Source of the DNA: Dehalococcoidia bacterium
Lineage (GTDB): Bacteria; Chloroflexota; Dehalococcoidia; SZUA-161; SpSt-899
NCBI GenBank assembly: GCA_023271215.1
Contig: JALPYG010000003.1
Span: forward strand, 1-36,927
Reading direction: 5' to 3'
DNA length: 36,927 bases
Part shown: in pieces, positions 9,412 to 17,387 of the stretch
Layout: each line of letters opens with the position of its first letter
Numbering within the stretch: the first letter of the stretch is position 1
Program-made: the position numbers and the translations under genes
The notes under the pieces: model-generated
What the model was told of the DNA's origin: nothing
The model's input: only the letters and a program-made list of their open reading frames with translations
Database searches by the model: none

Positions 9412-10201
9412 TGCCACACGGGACGTAGTCTGCGATCGCTTTTCGGACCAGGGATGGGGCAGGGCCTCAGTTTATGTGCCTAGCGAGATGGAGTTCACAA
9501 TCTATGTAAATGGTCAGGAACTGGTGACCATCCTGTGCACTCCAACCAAGCTGAATTGCCTTGTCCTCGGATTCCTGTACACAGAGGGAATCATCTCAGA
9601 CATCGGCGACGTCGCGAGCATGCGGGTGTGTGAGGAGGAATCGCTGGCCGATGTGATGTTGAGCAATCCTGAGTATAAATTGCCAACGCTGCGGACACTC
9701 ACCTCCGGCTGCGGTGGGGGTGCAGTTTTCCAAACTCGGGGACAGAGGGTTGATTCGGATCTTGTTGTTACACCAACGAAAGTACTATCACTGATGAAGC
9801 AGCTTCAGGAGCAGATGGAGCTGTATCGGCTTAGTGGTGGCGTGCATACCTCAGCTCTGTCCGATACCAACAACCTGCTGGTAGTGGCTGAGGATATCGG
9901 ACGACATAACACCTTCGACAAGATCCAGGGCGAATGCCTATTGAGGGGACTATCAACCAGAGATGGATTGCTACTGAGCACCGGTCGCGTTTCGTCCGAG
10001 ATGTTGCTCAAGGCGGCAAAGATGCAGGCCTCGGTTGTTGTTTCGCGGCACTCGCCGACGGGGAGCGCCATTTCGCTTGCTCGTGATCTGGGCATTGCCC
10101 TGATTGGCTATGCGCATGGCAGCCGCCTGTCGGTGTATTCCCACCCGGAGCGACTTGGCCGCTCAACATTTAGTTCTCTGCAAGTAAAGACTGAAGGCTG
10201 A
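9341..10201 (+). CDS. fdhD: FdhD sulfurtransferase (Mo/W enzyme maturation); exact start uncertain
   Basis: NGQELVTILCTPTKLNCLVLGFLYTEGII, TLTSGCGGG, EDIGRHNTFDKI, TGRVSSEMLLKAA, GYAHGSRLSVYSHPERL. Confidence 0.9.
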   Translation: MNVEPSTMNHEPSTMNHQPSTVKGATRDVVCDRFSDQGWGRASVYVPSEMEFTIYVNGQELVTILCTPTKLNCLVLGFLYTEGIISDIGDVASMRVCEEESLADVMLSNPEYKLPTLRTLTSGCGGGAVFQTRGQRVDSDLVVTPTKVLSLMKQLQEQMELYRLSGGVHTSALSDTNNLLVVAEDIGRHNTFDKIQGECLLRGLSTRDGLLLSTGRVSSEMLLKAAKMQASVVVSRHSPTGSAISLARDLGIALIGYAHGSRLSVYSHPERLGRSTFSSLQVKTEG

Positions 10202-10275
10202 AGACTGAAGGCTGAACCGTGAACCGTGAACCTTGAACGGTGAACCTTGAACCTTGAACGGTGAACCTTGAATAA
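10189..10275. repeat. heptamer array after fdhD
   Basis: agactga aggctga agactga aggctga accgtga accgtga accttga acggtga accttga accttga acggtga accttga. Confidence 0.95.
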
Positions 10276-10287
10276 GGGCGGAGAGAA

Positions 10288-13200
10288 GTGAAAAAAGAAC
10301 CCGTTGAAGGGCAGCATTTTAGAATTCCCGCAGACAGCAATTTTGGAGATGTTATGGTTGTCGGTGGAGGGATCAGCGGTATTCAAGCCGCTCTTGATCT
10401 GGCCACTGCAGGTTATAAGGTTTATTTGGTAGAGAAATCACCGACCATTGGCGGCAAGATGGCCCAGCTTGATAAGACCTTTCCCACTAATGACTGCTCC
10501 ATGTGCATTGAATCTCCTAAGTTTATCGAATGTGACAGGCATCCCAATATAGAGATTCTGACCTATACCGAGGTTGACGGTATAGAAGGGGAAGCAGGAG
10601 ACTTCAAGGTAAAACTGATTAAGAAGCCCAGATACATTATAGAGGGCAGATGCACGGGTTGTACTACCTGCGTAGAGTACTGCCCGGTCCCGGCCGGTGA
10701 CCCATTTAATCAGAATTTATCGAATACTAAGGCTGTCCGTATATACTTCGCTCAAGCAATCCCCCTTGTCACTTATATAGACCCCGAAACCTGCCTTTAC
10801 CTTGAAGACGGGAAATGCACTATTTGCGAAGGAGTCTGTAAAAATGACGCCATAGACCTTCATCAAACGGCCGAGAAGGTAGAAGTAAGAGTAGGGGCGA
10901 TAGTTCTGTCTCCGGGCTATGAGGTATTTGACCCTAAATTGAGGGGCGACTATGGCTACGGAAAGTTTGAGAACGTGGTAACCAGTCTTGACTTTGAACG
11001 GCTATTATGTGCCTCCGGGCCATTCGAAGGTGAGATACTGCGCCCTTCCGACATGAAGCATCCACACAATATAGCCTGGATTCACTGCGTCGGTTCCAGA
11101 CGGGTTACCCCGGGCGATAACAGCTATTGTTCCGCGGTATGCTGCACGTATACCCAGAAGCAGGTGATTTTGACAAAAGACCACGACGCCGAGGCCAGGG
11201 CTACGATATTCCATAACGACATTCGGTCCTATGGCAAGGGTTTCGAACGATTCTATCAAAGAGCAGAGAATCTTCCCGGGGTTCGATTTATAAGAAGCTA
11301 CGTATCAATAGGAAAAGAGATCCCGGAAAGCAAGAATGTAACTATACGATACTCTACTACCGAGGAGGGAGTAAAGGAAGAAGAGTTCGATCTGGTGGTA
11401 TTATCTGTTGGAATGAATCCTCCTGCTGATGTGGAGGGCCTGGCAAATACGTTCGGCATCGAGCTCAATTCTCACGGATTCCTCAAAACCAATCCTGCCA
11501 ATCCCATTGAGACATCTCGCCCGGGAATTTTTGTAAGCGGAGCCTTCCAGGGTCCTATGGATATCCCCGAGTCGGTTATGACCGCCAGCGGGGCTGCTTC
11601 CTACTGCGGTCAACTCCTTTCTTGCCGGCGAGGGAAGCTGTCCAAAGAAAGGATGTATCCGCCGGAAAGGGATGTCTCGGAAGAGGAGCCCAGGGTGGGT
11701 GTTTTTGTGTGTCATTGTGGAGCTAATATCGGAAGAGTGGTAGATGTTCCTTCCGTAGTTGAATATGCCTTGACCTTAGACAATGTTGTCCACGCTCAAG
11801 AAAATCTCTTTTCGTGTTCTACTGATGCTGCCGAGCAAATATCAAACACGATCCGCGAAAAAGGGCTCAATCGCGTGGTTGTCGCCGCCTGCACCCCCAG
11901 GACACATGAGCCGCTATTCCGGGACACACTTCGGGAGGGGGGAATTAATCAATATTTCTTCGACATGGCTAATATTAGAGAACATTGCTCCTGGGTCCAC
12001 TCTCGAGAAAAGGAAGATGCCACCGAAAAGGCAAAGGATATAGTCCGGATGTCGGTAGCTCGAACTCTTAGTTTGCAGCCCTTGCAGGAATTTGATCTGC
12101 CCGTCAGCAAGACGGGGTTGGTGGTCGGAGGAGGCCTGGCCGGGATGACCAGTGCTCTGAGCTTAGCCAACCAGGGATTTGAGGTTCACCTGGTAGAAAA
12201 GGATACAGACCTGGGGGGAATGGCGCGAAGAATTCATTTCACCCTGGAAGGGCTGGATGTTCAAGCATATTTGCGTGATGTTATACGCAAGGTATATCAG
12301 CATCCCTTAATACATGTATCACATGATGCTACCATAACTGATGTTTCCGGTTACGTGGGGAATTTCATAACCACGGTGGAATCTGAAGGAAGGGTCAAAG
12401 TGATACACCATGGCGCAACCATCCTTGCTACTGGTGCCGACGAATATAGACCCACCGAATACCTTTACGGGGAAGGCAGGGTATTGACCCTGCTGGAGTT
12501 GGAGGAGCAAATCGCCAGGGGAGAAGAAAGGCTGATTAACTCCCAGAGTCTGGTGATGATCCAATGTGTAGGTTGCAGAGAAGAGGACAGAAATTACTGC
12601 GCCCGGGTATGTTGCAGCCAGGCTATAAAGAACGCCTTGAAACTAAGAGAGATAAACCCCCGGATGGATATCTACATTCTCTATCGGGACATGATGACGT
12701 ATGGGTTGAGTGAGGATTATTATCGAGAAGCGTCAGACAAGGATGTGAAGTTCATCCGCTATGAGGCGCATGATAAACCTCAGGTGGAAGCTGTTGAGGA
12801 GGATGGTCAGTCTATCTTAAGGGTTACCGTGACCGATCCTATTTTAGGTCAGACGCTTGCTATAGATGCGGATTCACTCGCTCTGGCTGCCGCCGTTATT
12901 CCCTCGGCAGGAAGTCAGGAAATATCCCGATTATTCAAGGTACCCTTGAGCCCGGAGGGCTTCTTCCAGGAAGCTCATGTAAAATTAAGGCCCGTGGACT
13001 TCGCTGCAGATGGCGTTTTCCTGTGCGGAATAGCTCACTATCCCAAGCATATATCAGAAACGATTAGCCAGGCTTATGGAGCTGCCGGCCGGGCCGTAAC
13101 TATTCTTTCAAAGGATTCAGTCATAGCCTCAGGTGCTATTTGCGAGGTAAATGAAAGTGAGTGCGTAGGGTGTGGGGCGTGTCAATCGGTTTGTCAATAC

Positions 13201-13416
13201 GGTGCTATAGAGCTTCATGATACACGACAAGGCAAAAAGGCCAGGGTTATTCCTGTTCTCTGTAAAGGAGATGGTCTCTGTAACGCAAAGTGTCCAACGG
13301 GGGCTATTTCACTAAAGCACTATACCGATGAAGAGGTCTTTCGCCAAATCGACGCCGCGGTTCCAGCCTTACGTGGAGAAGTCAGAAGTCAGAGAATAGA
13401 GAACAGAATCGTCTGA
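10288..13416 (+). CDS. bamE: BamE-like protein with two HdrA modules
   Basis: two FAD Rossmann segments (VMVVGGGISGIQAALDLA and GLVVGGGLAGMTSALSLA), HdrA-type CHCGANIG, several ferredoxin clusters; 1042 aa. Confidence 0.78.
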   Translation: MKKEPVEGQHFRIPADSNFGDVMVVGGGISGIQAALDLATAGYKVYLVEKSPTIGGKMAQLDKTFPTNDCSMCIESPKFIECDRHPNIEILTYTEVDGIEGEAGDFKVKLIKKPRYIIEGRCTGCTTCVEYCPVPAGDPFNQNLSNTKAVRIYFAQAIPLVTYIDPETCLYLEDGKCTICEGVCKNDAIDLHQTAEKVEVRVGAIVLSPGYEVFDPKLRGDYGYGKFENVVTSLDFERLLCASGPFEGEILRPSDMKHPHNIAWIHCVGSRRVTPGDNSYCSAVCCTYTQKQVILTKDHDAEARATIFHNDIRSYGKGFERFYQRAENLPGVRFIRSYVSIGKEIPESKNVTIRYSTTEEGVKEEEFDLVVLSVGMNPPADVEGLANTFGIELNSHGFLKTNPANPIETSRPGIFVSGAFQGPMDIPESVMTASGAASYCGQLLSCRRGKLSKERMYPPERDVSEEEPRVGVFVCHCGANIGRVVDVPSVVEYALTLDNVVHAQENLFSCSTDAAEQISNTIREKGLNRVVVAACTPRTHEPLFRDTLREGGINQYFFDMANIREHCSWVHSREKEDATEKAKDIVRMSVARTLSLQPLQEFDLPVSKTGLVVGGGLAGMTSALSLANQGFEVHLVEKDTDLGGMARRIHFTLEGLDVQAYLRDVIRKVYQHPLIHVSHDATITDVSGYVGNFITTVESEGRVKVIHHGATILATGADEYRPTEYLYGEGRVLTLLELEEQIARGEERLINSQSLVMIQCVGCREEDRNYCARVCCSQAIKNALKLREINPRMDIYILYRDMMTYGLSEDYYREASDKDVKFIRYEAHDKPQVEAVEEDGQSILRVTVTDPILGQTLAIDADSLALAAAVIPSAGSQEISRLFKVPLSPEGFFQEAHVKLRPVDFAADGVFLCGIAHYPKHISETISQAYGAAGRAVTILSKDSVIASGAICEVNESECVGCGACQSVCQYGAIELHDTRQGKKARVIPVLCKGDGLCNAKCPTGAISLKHYTDEEVFRQIDAAVPALRGEVRSQRIENRIV

Positions 13417-13448
13417 CCTCTGACTTCTATTTTCTGTCTTCTGCCTTA
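13382..13448. repeat. bipolar heptamer array with hairpin at the bamE 3' end
   Basis: agtcaga agtcaga gaataga gaacaga ... tctgacc tctgact tctattt tctgtct tctgcct; 11-bp stem AGAAGTCAGAG 13384-13394 / CTCTGACTTCT 13418-13428. Confidence 0.8.
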
Positions 13449-13462
13449 GGAGTGAGATAAGA

Positions 13463-14230
13463 ATGGGTACAGGGTTTGAGTTTAAGCCAAGGATCTTAGG
13501 TTTTTTATGCAATTGGTGCTGCTACGCAGGGGCCGACCTTGCCGGAGTTTCCCGGTATCAATACCCCCCTCACATAAGGGTGATAAGGCTGATGTGCTCC
13601 GGCAGAGTAGACCTGGCATTTATTCTCCGAGCTTTCTCAAACGGAACAGACGGGGTGTTTATCGGCGGTTGTTGGCTGGGCGAATGCCATTATATTACCG
13701 AAGGGAATTACGATGCATTAAGCATGATGCATCTATGTAGAAAATTACTGGAGCACATAGGAGTGAACCCCGACAGGTTAAGGCTTGAATGGGTATCTGC
13801 CTCTGAAGGAATCCGTTTCGCCGAAATTATGAATGACTTTACCAGGAAGCTGAAGGAGTTAGGTCCTCTTGGAATAGGCGAAGGAAGAGACGTAAATGGA
13901 TTGAAATTAAAACTTGAAGCAGCTAGAAATTTGGTTCCCTACATTAAGCTGGTGGAAAGGGAGAGATTGAGAGTACATTTTGATACCGAAGACGAATATA
14001 ACGAATTCTTCACCAGTGACGAGGTAAATTGGTTATTCGACGAATTAATTGGTGATAAATTGTCACTAAGCCAAATAATGTTACTCCTGCGGGAAAGACC
14101 CCTTTCAACCGGTGAAATCTCCGAGATTTTAGGCCTAAGCCTGTCTGAAGTATCAAGACACCTTAATATTTCAGCAAGGAAAGGATTGACCAGATTCAGC
14201 GAAAGGCAGAAACGCTTTGCGCCTGCTTGA
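13463..14230 (+). CDS. bamF: BamF-like MvhD/FrhD-type protein with C-terminal HTH-like extension
   Basis: FLCNWCCYAGADLAGVSR, GCWLGECHYITEGNYDA; C-terminal RPLSTGEISEILGLSLSEVSRHLNISARKGL. Confidence 0.8.
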   Translation: MGTGFEFKPRILGFLCNWCCYAGADLAGVSRYQYPPHIRVIRLMCSGRVDLAFILRAFSNGTDGVFIGGCWLGECHYITEGNYDALSMMHLCRKLLEHIGVNPDRLRLEWVSASEGIRFAEIMNDFTRKLKELGPLGIGEGRDVNGLKLKLEAARNLVPYIKLVERERLRVHFDTEDEYNEFFTSDEVNWLFDELIGDKLSLSQIMLLLRERPLSTGEISEILGLSLSEVSRHLNISARKGLTRFSERQKRFAPA

Positions 14231-14265
14231 GGGGAAAGCGAAAAGACCAGAAATAGGACAGAAGC

Positions 14266-14718
14266 ATGGATCACGATAAAACTGACCAGATCATAAATAA
14301 ATATCAGGGCGATGCCAGTTCACTAATTCAGATATTACTGGAGATTCAGAGCCAAAATCGTTGGCTTCCTAGAGAAGTATTAGAGAAGGTCAGCAAGAAA
14401 TTAGAAGTGCCTTTAAATCGGATACAGCATATAGTCACCTTTTATAAAGCCTTCAGTTTAATCCCTAAAGGACGCCATGAAATTCACGTATGTATGGGCA
14501 CTGCCTGCCATGTTCGTGGTGCGACGCGCGTCCTCGAGACGGTGCAAGACCTGACCGGAATTAAACCCGGCGAAACGGACTTTGATTTGAAGTTCAGCCT
14601 GGAAACTGTTAACTGCATCGGCTGCTGTGCTTTAGGACCGGTGATGGAAATCGATGGGAAGACCCACGGTAAGTTGGCGCCGGCCGAGACAGCAGACGTA
14701 TTGAAAAACTATGAGTAG
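14266..14718 (+). CDS. bamG: BamG-like NuoE-family [2Fe-2S] subunit
   Basis: HEIHVCMGTACHVRGA and NCIGCCALGPVMEIDGK. Confidence 0.82.
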   Translation: MDHDKTDQIINKYQGDASSLIQILLEIQSQNRWLPREVLEKVSKKLEVPLNRIQHIVTFYKAFSLIPKGRHEIHVCMGTACHVRGATRVLETVQDLTGIKPGETDFDLKFSLETVNCIGCCALGPVMEIDGKTHGKLAPAETADVLKNYE

Positions 14719-14727
14719 GATAAAACT

Positions 14728-16644
14728 ATGTCGCCGATAAATTCGCCCGCTGAATTGGAAGAATTCAGGAAGGGCATCATGTCGAGAAGAGACCCAGCCA
14801 CGCCCTGCGTTTCAATATGTGCCGGTACCGGTTGTATTGCCTCCGGTGCGGATGAAGTCATCGTAGCTTTCAAAGCAGAGATTGAAAAGCGGGACTTACA
14901 GGCTGATGTGGATATCAAAGGGACCGGGTGCCCTGGATTCTGTGAGCGAGGGCCGGTGGTGATTATTTATCCCGAGGAGATATGCTATCTCCAGGTAACG
15001 CCTGAAGATGTTTCCGATATTGTCTCACAGACCATAGAGGCATCAGGGGGAGACCCCCTGAAACCCCCCGTCGTCGATCGTCTTCTCTACGTTGACCCCA
15101 CCACGGGCGAAAAAGCAATCCATGAATCCGATATCCCCTTTTATAAGAATCAAAAACGAAACTTGATCTGCGATAATACTAAGATTGATTCAAAGAGCAT
15201 CGATGACTATCTGGCGATTGATGGTTATTCCGCATTAGCCAAAGCTCTTACCGGAATGACTCCCGAGGAAGTATTGGAGGAAGTAAAAAAATCAAACCTG
15301 AGAGGGAGGGGTGGTGGCGGTTTTCCCACGGGAAGAAAGTGGGAAGGTTCCCGCAATGTCCCTGAGCCAATAAAATATGTGATCGTCAATGCCGATGAGG
15401 GTGACCCCGGTGCATTCATGGATAGAGCTCTCCTCGAAGGAAATCCTCATTCAATCCTTGAGGGGTTGATCATCGGAGGCTATGCCATCGGTGCCCACGA
15501 GGGCTATGTTTACGTTCGGCAGGAATACCCCCTGGCAGTTGAAAATGTGACCCTCGCGATCAAGCAAGCTGAGGAATATGGTTTTCTGGGGAAAAACATC
15601 CTTGGCTCGGGCTTTGATTTCACGGTTAAGGTGCACCAGGGGGCCGGCGCTTTCGTTTCTGGTGAATCGACTGCTCTGATGAGGGCATTGGAGGGCAGCG
15701 TAGGTGAGCCCCGACCGAAGTATATTCGCTCCAACGTCAAGGGCCTTTGGGAAAAACCCAGCGTGATGAATAATGTTGAGACGTGGGCGAATGTGCCGCT
15801 GATCATCAATAGGGGCGCTGACTGGTTTACGCAATTCGGAACGGAAGGAAGCAAGGGTACGAAGATTTTTTCCCTGGTCGGCAAGATAACCAATACCGGC
15901 CTTGTGGAAGTACCCATGGGCATGACCCTGAAAGATATTGTCTACAAGATAGGTGGCGGCATCCCTGGAGGCAAGAGATTCAAAGCAATACAGACCGGGG
16001 GACCGTCCGGAGGATGTATCCCTGAAGAACATTTAGATATAAAAGTTGATTTTGACGAACTCACCAAAGCCGGCTCGATGATGGGTTCAGGCGGGATGAT
16101 CGTCATGGATGAAGATACCTGTATGGTTGATGTCGCCAGGTACTTCCTTAATTTCCTCGCTGATGAATCGTGTGGCAAATGTGTCCCATGCCGTGAAGGC
16201 ATCAGGCAGATGCTTAAGATTCTGACCAATATCACCAAAGGAAAGGGACGAGTGGGCGATATCGAGTTTTTAGAGGAGCTATCCGAGGTAACTAGAGACG
16301 CCTCTCTTTGTGCCTTAGGGAGGACTGCTCCTAACCCGGTCTTAAGCACCATACGCTACTTCAGAGACGAGTATGAGGCACACATCAAGGAGAGGAAGTG
16401 CCCCGCCTATGTCTGCAAGGAGCTAATCTCGTACTACATTGACCCCGACAAGTGCGAAGCTTGCATGATTTGCCTTAGGAAATGCCCCGTAGAGGCAATC
16501 ACAGGCGGCAAGAACCAGATCCATGTAATCGACCAGGAGAAATGCACAAAGTGTGAGACTTGCTTCGAAGTTTGTCCTCCACGCTTTGGTGCAGTGAAAA
16601 AGATTTCCGGTGAGCTTGTTCCGGTTTCTCAGCCTGAAGACTGA
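14728..16644 (+). CDS. bamH: BamH-like NuoF-family flavoprotein
   Basis: NLRGRGGGGFPTGRKWE, NADEGDPGAFMDRALLEGNPHS, ESCGKCVPCREG, C-terminal 2x[4Fe-4S]. Confidence 0.85.
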   Translation: MSPINSPAELEEFRKGIMSRRDPATPCVSICAGTGCIASGADEVIVAFKAEIEKRDLQADVDIKGTGCPGFCERGPVVIIYPEEICYLQVTPEDVSDIVSQTIEASGGDPLKPPVVDRLLYVDPTTGEKAIHESDIPFYKNQKRNLICDNTKIDSKSIDDYLAIDGYSALAKALTGMTPEEVLEEVKKSNLRGRGGGGFPTGRKWEGSRNVPEPIKYVIVNADEGDPGAFMDRALLEGNPHSILEGLIIGGYAIGAHEGYVYVRQEYPLAVENVTLAIKQAEEYGFLGKNILGSGFDFTVKVHQGAGAFVSGESTALMRALEGSVGEPRPKYIRSNVKGLWEKPSVMNNVETWANVPLIINRGADWFTQFGTEGSKGTKIFSLVGKITNTGLVEVPMGMTLKDIVYKIGGGIPGGKRFKAIQTGGPSGGCIPEEHLDIKVDFDELTKAGSMMGSGGMIVMDEDTCMVDVARYFLNFLADESCGKCVPCREGIRQMLKILTNITKGKGRVGDIEFLEELSEVTRDASLCALGRTAPNPVLSTIRYFRDEYEAHIKERKCPAYVCKELISYYIDPDKCEACMICLRKCPVEAITGGKNQIHVIDQEKCTKCETCFEVCPPRFGAVKKISGELVPVSQPED

Positions 16645-16699
16645 AGACTGAAGGCTTAAGCGATCAACCTTGAACCGTGAACCGTGAACCTTGAACCAG
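16631..16699. repeat. heptamer array at the bamH 3' end
   Basis: cctgaag actgaag actgaag gcttaag cgatcaa ccttgaa ccgtgaa ccgtgaa ccttgaa. Confidence 0.92.
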
Positions 16700-16710
16700 G
16701 GTAAAGAAAG

Positions 16711-17361
16711 ATGAGTGAAATCCTTTTACAGATTGACGGAAGAGAAGTTAAAACAAGGGAAGGGGCGACCATTTTGGAGGCAGCACAAAGCGCAGGAATT
16801 GACATCCCTACGCTATGTCATCATGAAAAATTGGAACCTTATGGGGCCTGCCGAATTTGTACAGTAGAAGTAGAAACTCGCGGTAGGACAAATTTCGTTG
16901 CTGCCTGCCTTTACCCTGTAGAAGAAAATCTGGTGGTAAGAACCAGATCGGAGAAGATAGATAAAATTCGCAAGGTACTTGTGGAGTGGCTGCTGGCTCA
17001 TGCTCCAGAATCCAGGGTATTGCAAAATCTGGCTCAGGAATATAGAGTAAAGGAAGCTCGTTTTGAAAAAGAGCCGTCATTTTGCATTCTTTGCGGTCTA
17101 TGTGTAAGATATTGCGCCGAGGTCAAAAAGAAAAACGCTATTGGATTTGCTGAGAGAGGAGTAAGACGAGAGGTGATTTTCATCCCAGAGATAGCCTCTA
17201 AGGAGTGCTGGAAGTGCCAGGAATGTTTTTCGCTTTGCCCCACAGAGGCAGTACAAGCAACATTTCTCTTAACTGAAGCGCTTTGTAACTACCCGGGTTC
17301 CAGGTTCCGGGTTCACGGTTCAACGGTTAGGCAGTGCCAACCTCGCAACCTTGAACCTTGA
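16711..17361 (+). CDS. bamI: BamI-like NuoG-N-terminal-type ferredoxin subunit
   Basis: GACRICTVEV [2Fe-2S] motif, HAPESRVLQNLAQEY, CILCGLCVRYC, CWKCQECFSLCP. Confidence 0.75.
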   Translation: MSEILLQIDGREVKTREGATILEAAQSAGIDIPTLCHHEKLEPYGACRICTVEVETRGRTNFVAACLYPVEENLVVRTRSEKIDKIRKVLVEWLLAHAPESRVLQNLAQEYRVKEARFEKEPSFCILCGLCVRYCAEVKKKNAIGFAERGVRREVIFIPEIASKECWKCQECFSLCPTEAVQATFLLTEALCNYPGSRFRVHGSTVRQCQPRNLEP

Positions 17362-17387
17362 ACCTTCAACCTTGAACCTTGAACCTT
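17293..17387. repeat. two heptamer arrays of opposite polarity between bamI and hdrA-gltD
   Basis: cgggttc caggttc cgggttc acggttc ... then tgaacct tgaacct tcaacct tgaacct tgaacct. Confidence 0.92.

Noticed and set aside
10288-13416. Selenocysteine readthrough extending bamE past its TGA
   Set aside because: The TGA lies in a heptamer array with no homologous sequence after it and a separate bamF start follows
15451-16032. 193-aa antisense ORF inside bamH
   Set aside because: Shadow ORF opposite conserved NuoF motifs
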